A DNA stretch of 64,000 nucleotides, taken from positions 43,458 through 107,457 of the forward strand of contig JAHHHA010000024.1 in assembly GCA_019359615.1 (NCBI GenBank), read 5' to 3'. Shown in pieces: positions 38,577 through 49,725 of the stretch. The translations under genes were made by a program, and so were the position numbers. Within the stretch, counting starts at the first letter, position 1. Every line of letters begins with the position of its first letter. The stretch is from Cyanosarcina radialis HA8281-LM2 (GTDB lineage Bacteria > Cyanobacteriota > Cyanobacteriia > Cyanobacteriales > CCAP-1448). The notes below the pieces were generated by a model, which was not told the origin of the DNA, ran no database searches, and saw only the letters and a list, made by a program, of their open reading frames with translations.

Positions 38577-38809
38577 GATAAGAGTTAGAAATTTTGGAAA
38601 AAAGAGAAATGTTTTTGCACGATCGCGGCAATGCGATTCTCAAGGCTCGACAAGAAGGACGGCAAGAGGGACTACAACAGGGACTACAAGAGGGCGATCG
38701 CCAAGCGCGGATGGCAATTGCCAGAGAACTGCTGGAGGTTTTAGATTTAGAAACCCTCAGCCAGAAGACAGGGCTTAGTATAGAAGAAATTCAGCAATTG
38801 AGAGCATAA
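38577..38809 (+). pseudogene. 5'-truncated Rpn-family nuclease remnant
   Basis: The last about 75 codons of an Rpn/PD-(D/E)xK transposase-like gene. From GAGTTAGAAATTTTGG onward it is highly similar to 43325-43563, through EKREMFLHDR.NAILKARQEGRQEG to GLSIEEIQQLRA. The catalytic N-terminal 220 residues are missing. No start codon with a ribosome binding site is present. It lies between kinases 2 and 3, while the complete copy lies between kinases 3 and 4, consistent with duplication of a kinase-Rpn segment followed by decay. Confidence 0.8.
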
Positions 38810-38886
38810 TTTACTTCTTGATTTACAGCCAATAGGGACTTGTCTTCGATCGCGAAATTTACCTCTTCCCCCTTCTTTACTCCAGA

Positions 38887-41800
38887 ATGAGCCAACATCA
38901 AACGATAAAAGATCGACTGCGCTCTTATGGAGCCGCACTGCTGAGCGTGGCACTGGCTTTAGGGGCGACGCAGTTGCTTCTGCCCTGGCTCTACCCGACT
39001 ACAACACCCCTATTTTTGCTGGCAGTTATGGTCAGCACCTGGTATGGCGATTGGCAAACTGGTCTACTGGCAGCAGTTTTGTCGGCACTGGCAGTCAACT
39101 ACTTCTTCATCGAGCCATTACATTCGCTGCAAGTTTTTAATATCGGGACTCTGATTCGATCGATCGCGTTTTTGACGGTAGTAGGGTCGGTCGCCGTTCT
39201 GACTCGCTCCCAGCGGGCGGCGCTGCAAAAGGCCAGAGAACGCTTGCAGGAGTTGCAGGTAGCAGTAAGTCGAGAACGAGCGGCATCGGCTGAGGCCGAA
39301 ACAGCCAAAGAACGGCTCGAAGATGAGATCGGCGATCGCAAACTGGCAGAAGCTGCCTTACGAGAAAGCCAGGAACGCTTAAGAGTGGCTCAATTAGTGG
39401 CCAAAATCGGAGCTTGGGATTGGGACGTGGCAGCAGGCCGGGTATTTTGGTCGGATGAATACTACACGCTCTACGGCATCGATCGAGCAGTTCCATCTAC
39501 TTATGAAAACTGGTTAGCTACAGTTTTAGAATCAGATCGAGCCGTCGCCGATGCAGCTATACAGCAAGCATTGCAGCACCGACAAACCGCTCTCAACTTT
39601 GAATTTCGGATCTGCCATCCGACTGAGGGCATTCGCTGGTTTGCTTCCATCAGTCAAATTTTCTACGATGCCGATGGAAAGCCTGAACGAGCGATCGGGA
39701 TCTCGATCGACATCACCGATCGCAAACAAGCTGAGGAAGCACTGCGTTTAAATGAAGAGCGCTATCGGCTGCTGGCCTCAGTCCTGACTTCGATCGTCTG
39801 GACGGCCGGCGCTGAAGGGGCCTTCGCCTCTCCCCAACCAGAATGGGAAGCCTATACCGGGCAACTCTGGGAGGAATACCGAGGATTTGGCTGGGTGCGC
39901 TCGCTGCACCCAGACGATCGAGATCGGGTTTTGGCGCAATGGCTCCAAGCAAAAGAGCGGCGAAAGATTTACCGCTCGGAAGGGCGAATGTGGCACGCTC
40001 CTAGTAGCAACTATCGTTACTTTGAAGCGCGGGGAGTACCATTGTTCGACTCTGATGGCTCGGTGCGCGAATGGATTGGCAATATTACCGATGTCCACGA
40101 TCGCAAACTGGCAGAAGCGGCCGCAAGGCAGGCAGACGAACGATTTCGCCACATGGCTGACAGTTCTCCCGTACTAATTTGGCAGACCGACGAGACGGGG
40201 GTGACGTTTGTGAACCGCCACTACCTGGAGTTTTTCGATTGCACCTTTGACGGCATCAAGGGCATGGGGTGGGCTGACTTTCTCCACCCAGATGATGCTG
40301 CCGATTACGTGGGAGCTTACCGAACGGCATTTGAAAGGCAAGAGAGATACGAATTTCAGTGCCGATTTCTGCGATACGACGATAGGTATCGCTGGCTTCA
40401 GAACGTCGGTCAACCTCTATACGGACTCGACAACAACTTTATCGGCTTCGTCGGGTGTTCGGTTGATGTTACCGATCTGAAAGTGGCAGAAGCAGAACTC
40501 CAAGCGAGTGAAGAACGGTTTCGCAACATGGCAGATAATGCCCCGATGATGATTTGGGTGACGGATGCCAACGGCTACTGCACCTACCTCAGTCGAAGCT
40601 GGTATGAATTCTCCGGGCAAACCGAGGCTACAGGTCTGGGGTTTGGCTGGCTCAATGCCACCCATCTTGACGATCGCGAAGCCTCGAAAGCCATCTTTCT
40701 AGCCGCCAACGCTCGCCAGGAAGCATTTCAACTCGAATATCGCCTGTGCCGTCGAGATGGAGTATACCGCACCTGCATCGATGCGGCGCGTCCCTGGTTT
40801 GGGACAGATGGTGAGTTTAAGGGCTACATCGGCTCCGTCATTGACATCGACGATCGCATCCAAGCCGAAGCCGCCTTACGCCAATCGGAGGAACGCTATC
40901 GCACTTTGTTTGAGTCGATCGATGAAGGCTTTTGCGTGGTGGAAATGCTGTTCGACGAGAACGACAAGGCGATCGATTACCGTTTCTTAGAAATCAATCC
41001 CATCTTCGAGCAACAAACCGGACTGCGACAAGCCATCGGCAAAACCGCACGTCAGCTAGTTCCCGATTTAGAAGCGCATTGGTTTGAGATTTACGGACGA
41101 GTTGCCCTGACGGGCGAACCCATTCGCTTTGAGAATCAGTCCGAACCGATGAATCGGTGGTTCGACGTTTATGCCTGTCGCACCGGACAGCCGGAAGAGC
41201 GAAAAGTGGCAATCGTATTTAAAGATATCAGCGATCGCAAACAGGTCGAAGTCGAACGCGAGCGGATTTTGCAACGAGAACAGGAAGCGCGAGAGGCAGC
41301 AGAGAACGCCAACCGGATCAAAGATGAGTTTTTGGCAGTCATCTCTCACGAACTCAGAACGCCCCTCAACCCGATCTTGGGTTGGTCGCAGTTGTTACAG
41401 CGGGGGAAACTCAATGCCGAAAAAACGAAATTTGCGATCGCGACAATCGATCGCAATGCGCGGCTTCAGTCGCAACTAATCGACGACTTGCTCGACATCT
41501 CCCGCATTCTCCGGGGCAAATTGAGTTTGAATATTATGCCCGTTGACTTGAGGACGACGATCTCATCTGCCTTAGAGACGGTTCGCCTAGCTGCCGAAGC
41601 CAAGACCATTGAATTGACATTTGAAGTCATAAATGAAGGCGATAAGGGAGACATTTCATCTTCACCCTCCCCATCTCCCCATCTCCCCATCCCCCCATCT
41701 CCCCATCCCCCCATCCCCCCATCTCCCCATCCCCCCATCTCCCCATCCCCCCATCTCCACGTCATGGGCGATGCGGGACGCTTACAGCAGGTGGTCTGGA

Positions 41801-42564
41801 ATCTGCTCTCGAATGCCGTCAAATTCACGCCTCCAGAAGGGCATATCGCTGTCAAGCTGACTCAAGCTGACACTCATGCTCAAATTCAAGTCATCGATAC
41901 GGGCAAAGGCATTAACCCAGAGTTTCTACCCTACGTATTCGAGCATTTTCGCCAAGAAGACAGCGCCACCACTCGGAAATTTGGCGGTTTAGGATTGGGC
42001 CTCGCGATCGTCCGGCAAATCGTCGAGATGCACGGCGGCAAAGTCAGCGTCGAGAGCCAGGGGGAAGGGCAGGGAGCAACATTTACAGTGCTTCTTCCCC
42101 TAGCTTCTGCGTCGGTGGAAGCGCCTGCTGACAAGCGGGTGTCAGAGGCAACCCTCGATTTAAGTGGCATCCAAATTCTGGTAGTCGATGATGAAACCGA
42201 CTCGCGAGAGTTTGTCGAGTTTGTTTTAGAGCAAGCAGGCGCGATCGTTACGAGTGCGGCATCGGCAATTGAAGCCTTGCAAGCGATACCTGCTAGCACA
42301 GAGGCTAACAGCAACGATCGCTCTATTCCCGATCTGCTCGTCAGCGATATCGGGATGCCAGATATGGACGGCTATATGCTGCTGCAACAAATTCGGACAT
42401 TAGAGTCAACTAGAGACGTGCCAGCGATCGCTCTGACTGCCTACGCCGGAGAATTCGATCGCCAGCAAGCTTTAAAGGCTGGGTTTCAAATGCACCTGGC
42501 TAAACCTGTAGAACCAGAGGAGTTGGTGAAAGCGATCGATCGACTTTTGCGGACAGAGGCATGA
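38887..42564 (+). CDS. Hybrid histidine kinase 3: DUF4118, PAS x5, HisKA, HATPase, REC
   Basis: A 1225-aa membrane-anchored sensor. Four helices of a DUF4118 module (about residues 15-110) are followed by a coiled coil, then PAS domains at about 160-285, 285-415, 415-540, 540-665 and 665-790. The phosphorylated His is H821 (SHELRTPLNP). HATPase motifs NLLSNAVKF, DTGKG and GGLGLGLAI are present, and the REC phospho-acceptor is D1154 (VSDIGMPDMDG). The DUF4118 part is a close paralogue of kinase 1. Within the ATPase domain the linker is enlarged by CCCCATCTCC units (41662-41759), encoding Ser-Pro-His-Pro-Pro-Ile runs, but here without the GTCAGRA heptamers. The gene starts about 78 bp after the Rpn remnant. 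Confidence 0.88.
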   Translation: MSQHQTIKDRLRSYGAALLSVALALGATQLLLPWLYPTTTPLFLLAVMVSTWYGDWQTGLLAAVLSALAVNYFFIEPLHSLQVFNIGTLIRSIAFLTVVGSVAVLTRSQRAALQKARERLQELQVAVSRERAASAEAETAKERLEDEIGDRKLAEAALRESQERLRVAQLVAKIGAWDWDVAAGRVFWSDEYYTLYGIDRAVPSTYENWLATVLESDRAVADAAIQQALQHRQTALNFEFRICHPTEGIRWFASISQIFYDADGKPERAIGISIDITDRKQAEEALRLNEERYRLLASVLTSIVWTAGAEGAFASPQPEWEAYTGQLWEEYRGFGWVRSLHPDDRDRVLAQWLQAKERRKIYRSEGRMWHAPSSNYRYFEARGVPLFDSDGSVREWIGNITDVHDRKLAEAAARQADERFRHMADSSPVLIWQTDETGVTFVNRHYLEFFDCTFDGIKGMGWADFLHPDDAADYVGAYRTAFERQERYEFQCRFLRYDDRYRWLQNVGQPLYGLDNNFIGFVGCSVDVTDLKVAEAELQASEERFRNMADNAPMMIWVTDANGYCTYLSRSWYEFSGQTEATGLGFGWLNATHLDDREASKAIFLAANARQEAFQLEYRLCRRDGVYRTCIDAARPWFGTDGEFKGYIGSVIDIDDRIQAEAALRQSEERYRTLFESIDEGFCVVEMLFDENDKAIDYRFLEINPIFEQQTGLRQAIGKTARQLVPDLEAHWFEIYGRVALTGEPIRFENQSEPMNRWFDVYACRTGQPEERKVAIVFKDISDRKQVEVERERILQREQEAREAAENANRIKDEFLAVISHELRTPLNPILGWSQLLQRGKLNAEKTKFAIATIDRNARLQSQLIDDLLDISRILRGKLSLNIMPVDLRTTISSALETVRLAAEAKTIELTFEVINEGDKGDISSSPSPSPHLPIPPSPHPPIPPSPHPPISPSPHLHVMGDAGRLQQVVWNLLSNAVKFTPPEGHIAVKLTQADTHAQIQVIDTGKGINPEFLPYVFEHFRQEDSATTRKFGGLGLGLAIVRQIVEMHGGKVSVESQGEGQGATFTVLLPLASASVEAPADKRVSEATLDLSGIQILVVDDETDSREFVEFVLEQAGAIVTSAASAIEALQAIPASTEANSNDRSIPDLLVSDIGMPDMDGYMLLQQIRTLESTRDVPAIALTAYAGEFDRQQALKAGFQMHLAKPVEPEELVKAIDRLLRTEA
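41662..41759. repeat. CCCCATCTCC tract inside kinase 3
   Basis: About ten pyrimidine-rich units of 9-10 bases (CCCCATCTC/CCCCATCCC) in-frame in the ATPase domain, at the same site as the heptamer arrays of the sister kinases. Confidence 0.8.
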
Positions 42565-42681
42565 GACAAAAATTAGAATATAAAAGAGTTAAAAAATGTC
42601 AAAACTCAAAGACTTTAAAGCGATCGCTTCTCTTATCAAAAACCTAAATCCATAAAAACTCTTACCTTTTGCCTCTTCCCT

Positions 42682-43563
42682 ATGCCCAGCGTTTTTATCA
42701 ATCCTAAAACCGACTTTGCCTTCAAGAAAATCTTTGGTTCTAAACAAAGTAAAGACATCTTAATCGGTTTTCTCGATGCCATCCTTTATAACGCCCAAGA
42801 AGTCATTATCGATCTAGAAATTCTCGATCCATATCAAGCTCCTCGGATTAAAGGCATCAAAGACTCTTACCTGGATGTCAAAGCCACACTCTCTGACAAT
42901 AAAACAGTAATTATTGAAATGCAGGTATTAAACGTCCTCGGTTTTGAAAAACGAGTGCTTTACAATGCCGCTAAAGCCTTCTCCATTCAGTTAGGAACGG
43001 GAGAAGATTACACGCTTTTAAATCCCGTAATTGCCTTAACCATTACCGATTTTGAGATGTTTGCTGACACTTCAAAAGTAATTTCTCGCTATCGCTTGAA
43101 GGAAAAAGATGATTTAACTGACTACAGCGACGACATTGAATTAGTCTTTGTGGAATTGCCAAAGTTTGCCAAAGAATTGCCAGAACTAGTATCGCCTATC
43201 GATAAGTGGTTGTACTTTCTTAAATTCGCACATCAACTCGAAACTATTCCCCCGACACTAGGACAAATACCAGCCTTAAATCATGCTTTTAAAGTGGCCG
43301 AACAGAGTCGATTAACTCGCAAGGAATTAGAAATTCTGGAGAAACGAGAGATGTTTTTGCACGACAGTCGCAATGCTATTTTAAAAGCTCGACAAGAAGG
43401 ACGGCAAGAGGGACGACAAGAGGGACGACAAGAAGGACTACAGGAAGGCGATCGCCAAGCTCGAATGACAATTGCCAGACAACTGCTGGATGTTTTGGAT
43501 TTAGAAACTATTAGTCAGAAGACAGGGCTGAGTATAGAGGAGATTCAGCAATTGAGAGCATAA
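42682..43563 (+). CDS. Rpn family recombination-promoting nuclease / putative transposase
   Basis: A 293-aa protein starting MPSVFINPKTDFAFKKIFGS, the standard N-terminus of the Rpn/PD-(D/E)xK transposase-like family. The nuclease core shows the pattern D-V-K-A-T-L...T-V-I-I-E-M-Q-V, with D, E and Q in the expected places (bases about 2865-2925 after 40000). A C-terminal coiled segment carries four to five R-Q-E-G repeats encoded by 12-bp DNA units, then the EIQQLRA end. Rpn proteins are DNA endonucleases; recent work on relatives links them to phage defence and recombination. It lies alone between kinases 3 and 4. A truncated relative lies at 38577. Confidence 0.87.
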   Translation: MPSVFINPKTDFAFKKIFGSKQSKDILIGFLDAILYNAQEVIIDLEILDPYQAPRIKGIKDSYLDVKATLSDNKTVIIEMQVLNVLGFEKRVLYNAAKAFSIQLGTGEDYTLLNPVIALTITDFEMFADTSKVISRYRLKEKDDLTDYSDDIELVFVELPKFAKELPELVSPIDKWLYFLKFAHQLETIPPTLGQIPALNHAFKVAEQSRLTRKELEILEKREMFLHDSRNAILKARQEGRQEGRQEGRQEGLQEGDRQARMTIARQLLDVLDLETISQKTGLSIEEIQQLRA

Positions 43564-43771
43564 TTAAGTAGTGGGACAAAAGTTGAGATGGCTAGGCGGA
43601 GAAATTGAATGCAGCACATTTTGACCTCTTCCAAAACCCCTTTAGGAGTGGCTTTAGCTCCTTCTTCCTCTCTCTAGCTCTCTCCTACAAGGTAGATGAA
43701 AGGTAAGTAAAAGTTTTTTTATTCTTTACTATGGGCACACCATTTTAATTTTATAACCTTCTACCTTGGAT

Positions 43772-43798
43772 GTAGAGACGTTGCAGCAACGCCTCTAC
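43772..43798. repeat. Dispersed palindrome with ACGTTGC core (copy 2)
   Basis: A 27-bp inverted repeat, arms of 13 bases with one mismatch and a 1-base centre, same family as 1990-2017. It lies 29 bases before the start of kinase 4. Confidence 0.75.
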
Positions 43799-43827
43799 AT
43801 GGGGATATGCTGTAAGAATCTAGAAAA

Positions 43828-46800
43828 ATGGAACGACCTCGATCGGAAATCGTTACCCTAAACGATATTTTAATTTCTGAGGAGCTATCTAGTCGATCGC
43901 CCCGTACTCCCAACTGGCAGGCAGAAGCCCAGTCCATGCAAACTCTAGTGCGGCAGATGGCGCGTAATTCAAAAAACCTGCTGCAAAACTTGGCGGACAT
44001 GGCATTAGAGTTATGTCAAGCCGGAACCGCAGGCGTTAGCTTGCTGGAAACGACGATCGAAGGAGAAGAAGTCTTTCGCTGGAGTGTATTAGCAGGAACT
44101 TTGGCCCAGAACGTCGGCGGTACTAGTCCCCGCCACTTTAGCCCCTGTGGAACCTGCCTCGATTGCGGCACTCCCCAGCTTTATTCCGATCCCGAACGAT
44201 ATTTTACCTACCTCCAAGAAGCTAATACGCCGATCGTCGAAGGTTTAGTATTACCCTTAATCGCCGACGATCGCGTTCTGGGAACGATCTGGATTATGTC
44301 CCATGACGAAGGGCAGCACTTCGACTCAGAAGACGTGCGAGTGATGGCGAGTCTGGCAGATTTTGCCGCTACCGCCCTCTTACTCGAACGGCGACAAACT
44401 GGAGAATTACTAGCTGCCAACGCCGCTCCAGAAGCAGAAATTACTGAGCGGCGACAGACGGAAAAAAATTTGCGCCAGATCCAAACCCAACTCGAATTAT
44501 CTTTAAGAAGTGCGAATTTTGGAGTTTGGACGTACAACGTTAGCACGGACGAATTTTGGGCAGACGATCGCGCTAAGCTGCTGCACGGACACGAACCGCA
44601 CGAAGTCCATACGTTTGTACAAGCTGGAGCCAACATTCACCCCAAAGATCGCGATCGCGCTCAGGCAGCTTTTGCCGAAGCCATCCTCAACTCCTCCAAG
44701 TTGCAAATTGAATACCGCGTTATCTCCGCAGATAGCAGCGTTCGTTGGATTGCTTCTCACGCCGATTTTATTCCAGGCGATCGAGACGAGGGAATGTTTT
44801 ACGGGGTCGTGCAAGATATTAGCGATCGCAAACAAGCTGAAATAGCGTTGCGCGAATCGGAAGAGAAATATCGATCGCTGTTCAATGCGATGGATGAAGG
44901 TTATATGCTGTCTGAGGTGATTTTCGACGAGAACGACAAGCCGATCGACATTCTTTACCTCGAAGCGAATCCAGCAGCGATACACCTTGCTGGGCGGGAC
45001 TTCTCTGGGCAACGGATGCGCGAGATCGACCCAAATTACGAACAATACTGGTATGAAATCTACGGGCGCGTCGCGCTCGCGGGTGAAGCGGTGCGCGAAG
45101 AGCGATACGCCGAACCGCATGGGCGGTGGTTTGATTTTTACGCCTTTAAAGTTGGCGCAGGGGAGAGCCGCCGTGTTGCCACCGTTTTTGCCGATATCAC
45201 CGATCGCAGACGTTCAGAAACCCAATTACGCCGCGCTGCCGAAATTAATGCGTTTCGGGTCAAGTTGTCGGATGCGCTGCGATCGCTCACAGACCCGGTG
45301 CAAATTCAAGCAGAAGCGTGTCGTCTTTTGGGCGAACAGTTGGGCGTTGACCGCGCCTTCTACGTCGAAATTTACGAGGCGGAGGGGTATGCCCGCGTCA
45401 ATCAACACTATTCGCGCGGCGACTCGCCTTCGATCGTCGGAGAATACCCGCTGGCGGGATACGGGTGGAGTATGCAAATTATGCGAAGGGGCGAAACAAT
45501 CGTCGTTGCAGATACACAATCCTCAAACCTCGTTCCCGATGCTGAACGTGCAGCGATGGCGATGCTCCAAATGGTTGGGTTTGTTGCACTGCCGCTGATC
45601 GTGGGAGAGGTATTAGTCGGCGCACTCACCTTGAACGAACCCGCCCCCCGCGAGTGGACGGAGGCAGAAGTGGAACTGGCGCGCGAAACCGCCGAACGCA
45701 TCTGGGCAGATATCCAACGCGCCCACGCTGAAACCGCCTTGCGGCAGTCGGAAGAGAAATACCGCACGTTGTTCGACTCGATCGATGAGGGGTTAGCCAT
45801 TGTTGAGATGATCTACGACGACCAGGGCGAGATCGTCGATATCATCTACCGCCAGGTGAATCGCGCCTACGAACGTCATGGCGGCGTTTACAATGTCGTC
45901 GGACGTTCGATCTTCGATGTTCTCCCCGGCGTTGAGGATTACTGGCTCGACCTGTACAAGCGGGTTGCAAAGACGGGCGAGTCCGTGCGGGAAGAAAACT
46001 ATCAGCAGGATGTCGATCGCTGGTTCGATGTCTATTTCTCGCGCGTTGACGATAACGGGCGCTTCGTGGCGATCGTCTTCTCCGACATTAGCGATCGCAA
46101 GCAGCGCGAACGGCAGCAGGAATATCTCCTGAAACTCTCCGACGCATTGCGTCCGCTCGTCGCAGCGGAAGAGATTGAAACCACCGCCTGCCGTGTGCTG
46201 GGAGAATGGGTTGGCGCGCACCGCGTCTACTACGTCGAGATATTTGAGTCGGAAGGTGTTGGAAGAGTGAGCAAACAGTATCTGCGCGACGGCGCGGCTT
46301 CCATCGTGGGCGATTACCCGATCGCGGCGTTCGACTGGACGGCGCAGCCGCTGCGGCGAGGCGAGGCGGTAGTCGTCTCCGACGTTTATCATTCCGACCT
46401 CGTGCCGCCGGAATACATCGCGGCGATGGAAGCCGTTCAGCAAATATCCATTGTGCTTGTGCCGCTCATCAAGGAAGGCAAATGGGTAGGCGTGCTGACC
46501 GTGGGCAAGGACGCGCCGCGCGACTGGAAAGAGGAGGACGTAGAACTGGTGCGTGAAACGCTCGAACGAATGTGGGCGGCGGCGCAACGTGCCCGCACCG
46601 AAGTAGCGTTGCGAGAATCGGAAGAGAAATATCGATCGCTGTTTGAGTCGATCGACGATGGCTTCGCGCTGCTCGAAGTGTTGTATGACAATGACAATAG
46701 ACCGATCGATTGTCGCTTCCTAGAAGTCAGTCCCTCGTTTGAAGCCCAAACCGGATTGCCCCAAGCCCAAGGCAAAACCCTGAGAGAACTCATTCCGTCT

Positions 46801-49725
46801 ATTGAGTCAGGTTGGTTTGAACGCTACCATCAGGCTCTCGTCGCGAACGCCCCGGTTCACTTTGAGATGCACGAGGACTATCTCGATACCTGGTTTGAAG
46901 TCAATGTGTTTCCCTACGGCAATCCCCAGGATCGACGAGTGACGATCGTCTTGCGCAATATCAACAATCGCAAACAGGCAGAAGCTCAATTGCGCCGCGC
47001 GGCCCAGATGGATGCGTTTCGGGTCAAGTTGACAGATGCGTTGCGATCGCTCGCCGACCCCGTCGAGATCCAAAGCGAAGCCGCTCGCGCGATCGGGGAA
47101 CACCTGGGCGCTGGCCGCGCGGCCTACGCCGAAATCGAGGCGGACGGAGCGCACTTCACCATCCACCGCGACTATACCAACGGCGTGCCGAGCTTCGCCG
47201 GCCACTACCCGAACGACAGCTATGGTGCCGCATTCTTTGCCGACCTCCGCGCTGGCCGCAGCGTCGCGGTGGCCGACGCGGAGCGCAACGCGCGGATGAG
47301 TGAGGCGGAGCGGGTGGCCTTCGCCGCTGGCATGGTTCGCGCCGCCGTCGCCGTCCCCCTAAACAAGGGTGGGCGGCTCGCGGCCGTCTTCTTCCTGCAT
47401 TTCCCCGTGCCGCACGAGTGGCCCGCCGACGAGGTGGCACTGGTCGAGGAGACGGCGGAGCGCACGTGGGCGGCGGTGGAACGCGCCCGCGCTGAAGCAG
47501 CCCTACGCGAATCAGAACTTGAGCGAGTTCGAGAACAATCTGCCCGCGATCGAGAACACCAACGAGCAGAGACCCTAGCAGAACTCGATCGCGCTAAAAC
47601 CACTTTCTTCAGCAACATCAGCCACGAATTTCGCACTCCACTAACGCTGTTACTCAGTCCCCTGGAAGATCTGGCGAGCGATCTAACTCCAGAGCAACAG
47701 GAACTTTTAGAACTAGCGCAGCGCAACGCTCAAAGGCTGCTGAAGTTAGTCAACACTCTGCTCGATTTTTCGCGAATTGAAGCCGATCGCCTGCAAGCCA
47801 ACTACGAACCCACCAACTTATCCACCTACACGGCAGATTTAGCCAGCGTCTTTCGTTCGGCGATCGAACGATCGGGCTTACAACTCATCGTCGATTGTCC
47901 CCCATTGCCAGAAGAGGTTTACGTCGATCGCCAGATGTGGGAAAAGATCGTCCTCAACCTGCTCTCCAATGCCTTCAAATTCACCTTTGAGGGCGAGATT
48001 GCTGTTACCTTGCGATCGAGTCCAGAACCAAACAACAGAGGATCGAGGGCAGGCAGGATGCCTACCACACAAGAATTGTTAGAGATGTCTAACGAAGACC
48101 AATCCTCTTTGTCCTCGCCCTCTTCGCCCTCCTCCTTCGCGATCCTGGAAGTGAGAGATACAGGGAGCGGAATTCCAGAGGAAGCATTACCACATTTGTT
48201 CGATCGCTTCTATCAAGTCAAAGGGATACGGGGACGCAGCAATGAAGGTTCCGGCATTGGCTTGTCTCTGGTACGAGAACTCGTCAAACTGCACGGCGGA
48301 GCGATCGCCGTCACCAGTCAAGTCGATCGGGGAACGACGTTTACCATTACAATTCCCACAGGAGTCGCCCATCTGCCCCCCGAACAGATCGATATTCCCA
48401 CCAACCAAACATCCACCACCATCCAAGCGAGTTCTTACGTAGAAGAAGCATTAAGTTGGCTACCGCATGGAGAAGAAGAGATCGGAAGCGATCGAATATC
48501 TTCTTTTGCCCCCCATCACCCCATCACCCCATCACCCCATCACCCCATCACCCCATCACCCCATCACCTCCTCCTAGTTGACGACAACTCGGATCTACGG
48601 AATTATCTCACGCGACTGCTAAATCACTATTATGAAGTAGAGGCTGTCAATGATGGGTTAGCTGCATTAAGTGCGATTGCCCAACGCCCGCCCGACTTGG
48701 TACTAACAGACGTGATGATGCCAGGAATGGATGGGTTTGAGTTGTTGAAGTCGCTGCGAGCCGATCCGCAAACTAGAGACATCCCGATCGTTCTACTGTC
48801 TGCCCGTGCTGGGGAGGAGTCGCGAGTGGAGGGGTTAGAAGCTGGTGCCGATGATTACCTAATTAAACCGTTTTCCGGGCGAGAACTGTTAGCGCGAGTC
48901 GATGCCAACTTGAAACTAGCGCGAATGCGACGGGAGGCAGTCTGCCGGGAAGCGGTGATGCGAGAAGTGGAAGAACTCAATGCCAGCTTAGAGAGCCGAG
49001 TTCGAGAGCGCACGGCTCAACTGGAAGCCCTGAACCAAGAATTAGAGGCATTTTCTTACTCGGTTTCTCACGATTTAAAAACACCGCTTAACTACATCAG
49101 CCGGGTAGCAGAACTGCTACCCCAAAGGTTCGATTTAACTGGGTTAGATAAAGGGAGTTTGCGGTATTTGAACGTCATCGCGCGGTCTGCCAAGCAAGCA
49201 GGCACCATGGTAGACGACCTGCTGGAGTTTTCGCGCATGGGGCGAGCGGAAATGCGCCAAGAGTTGGTGCAGATGAACCTACTGGTGCAACAGGTGCAAC
49301 TGCTGTTGCAACCAGAAATGACTGAAAGAACGATTCGCTGGCAAGTGGAACCGCTGCCGAACGTGCGGGGCGATCGAGCTATGCTGCGACTAGTGCTGCA
49401 AAACTTGCTGGCTAATGCGATTAAATACACTCGCGATCGCCTGGAAGCCGAAATTACCATCGGCAGCATCGATCGCGATCGGGAAACCATTTTCTTTATC
49501 CGAGACAACGGGGCAGGATTCGATATGAAATACCGCGATCGCCTATTTGGTATTTTCCAACGATTGCATCCGCAAGAGCGGTTTGAAGGCACGGGGGTAG
49601 GACTGGCCAACGTCAGGCGGATCGTTCATCGGCACGGCGGACGTACCTGGGCGGAAGGAGAGATCGATCGCGGTGCCACCTTCTACTTTTCGCTCCCCAA
49701 AGTCGATCGGGAGGAAGAAACATGA
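43828..49725 (+). CDS. Hybrid histidine kinase 4: four GAF and several PAS, two kinase cores, mosaic composition
   Basis: A 1965-aa soluble protein. Order: GAF 1 (about 35-190), PAS (210-340), PAS (345-460), GAF 2 (470-640), PAS (645-760), GAF 3 (770-930), PAS (935-1050), GAF 4 (1060-1230), HisKA with H1266 ([10 protein letters not shown]), HATPase, REC with D1628 ([11 protein letters not shown]), coiled coil, and a second HisKA with H1748 in [14 protein letters not shown] plus HATPase. The second core is of the phytochrome (Cph1) type. There is no C-terminal REC; the next gene, overlapping by 4 bases (ATGA), begins with one. Low-complexity inserts lie in ATPase 1 (about 48040-48140) and before REC (48510-48567). 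The GAF 2-GAF 4 part is much richer in GC than the rest. Confidence 0.87.
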   Translation: MERPRSEIVTLNDILISEELSSRSPRTPNWQAEAQSMQTLVRQMARNSKNLLQNLADMALELCQAGTAGVSLLETTIEGEEVFRWSVLAGTLAQNVGGTSPRHFSPCGTCLDCGTPQLYSDPERYFTYLQEANTPIVEGLVLPLIADDRVLGTIWIMSHDEGQHFDSEDVRVMASLADFAATALLLERRQTGELLAANAAPEAEITERRQTEKNLRQIQTQLELSLRSANFGVWTYNVSTDEFWADDRAKLLHGHEPHEVHTFVQAGANIHPKDRDRAQAAFAEAILNSSKLQIEYRVISADSSVRWIASHADFIPGDRDEGMFYGVVQDISDRKQAEIALRESEEKYRSLFNAMDEGYMLSEVIFDENDKPIDILYLEANPAAIHLAGRDFSGQRMREIDPNYEQYWYEIYGRVALAGEAVREERYAEPHGRWFDFYAFKVGAGESRRVATVFADITDRRRSETQLRRAAEINAFRVKLSDALRSLTDPVQIQAEACRLLGEQLGVDRAFYVEIYEAEGYARVNQHYSRGDSPSIVGEYPLAGYGWSMQIMRRGETIVVADTQSSNLVPDAERAAMAMLQMVGFVALPLIVGEVLVGALTLNEPAPREWTEAEVELARETAERIWADIQRAHAETALRQSEEKYRTLFDSIDEGLAIVEMIYDDQGEIVDIIYRQVNRAYERHGGVYNVVGRSIFDVLPGVEDYWLDLYKRVAKTGESVREENYQQDVDRWFDVYFSRVDDNGRFVAIVFSDISDRKQRERQQEYLLKLSDALRPLVAAEEIETTACRVLGEWVGAHRVYYVEIFESEGVGRVSKQYLRDGAASIVGDYPIAAFDWTAQPLRRGEAVVVSDVYHSDLVPPEYIAAMEAVQQISIVLVPLIKEGKWVGVLTVGKDAPRDWKEEDVELVRETLERMWAAAQRARTEVALRESEEKYRSLFESIDDGFALLEVLYDNDNRPIDCRFLEVSPSFEAQTGLPQAQGKTLRELIPSIESGWFERYHQALVANAPVHFEMHEDYLDTWFEVNVFPYGNPQDRRVTIVLRNINNRKQAEAQLRRAAQMDAFRVKLTDALRSLADPVEIQSEAARAIGEHLGAGRAAYAEIEADGAHFTIHRDYTNGVPSFAGHYPNDSYGAAFFADLRAGRSVAVADAERNARMSEAERVAFAAGMVRAAVAVPLNKGGRLAAVFFLHFPVPHEWPADEVALVEETAERTWAAVERARAEAALRESELERVREQSARDREHQRAETLAELDRAKTTFFSNISHEFRTPLTLLLSPLEDLASDLTPEQQELLELAQRNAQRLLKLVNTLLDFSRIEADRLQANYEPTNLSTYTADLASVFRSAIERSGLQLIVDCPPLPEEVYVDRQMWEKIVLNLLSNAFKFTFEGEIAVTLRSSPEPNNRGSRAGRMPTTQELLEMSNEDQSSLSSPSSPSSFAILEVRDTGSGIPEEALPHLFDRFYQVKGIRGRSNEGSGIGLSLVRELVKLHGGAIAVTSQVDRGTTFTITIPTGVAHLPPEQIDIPTNQTSTTIQASSYVEEALSWLPHGEEEIGSDRISSFAPHHPITPSPHHPITPSPHHLLLVDDNSDLRNYLTRLLNHYYEVEAVNDGLAALSAIAQRPPDLVLTDVMMPGMDGFELLKSLRADPQTRDIPIVLLSARAGEESRVEGLEAGADDYLIKPFSGRELLARVDANLKLARMRREAVCREAVMREVEELNASLESRVRERTAQLEALNQELEAFSYSVSHDLKTPLNYISRVAELLPQRFDLTGLDKGSLRYLNVIARSAKQAGTMVDDLLEFSRMGRAEMRQELVQMNLLVQQVQLLLQPEMTERTIRWQVEPLPNVRGDRAMLRLVLQNLLANAIKYTRDRLEAEITIGSIDRDRETIFFIRDNGAGFDMKYRDRLFGIFQRLHPQERFEGTGVGLANVRRIVHRHGGRTWAEGEIDRGATFYFSLPKVDREEET
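45241..47510 (+). other. GC-rich block within kinase 4 (GAF 2 to GAF 4)
   Basis: From about 45241 the codons shift to GC-ending. The richest part is about 47080-47510, where 44 of 60 bases at 47101-47160 are G or C by hand count; flanking parts of the gene are near 50%. The change covers three GAF domains with related sequence and the PAS domains between them. The junctions fall at the repeated linker sequences LRRAA.(E/M)(I/D)AFRVKL and [10 protein letters not shown], which would serve as recombination points. Confidence 0.7.

Noticed and set aside
41633..41860. Pro/His/Ser-rich open frame within kinase 3
   Set aside because: It is a shifted-frame reading of the CCCCATCTCC tract; the kinase frame is continuous through the same bases.
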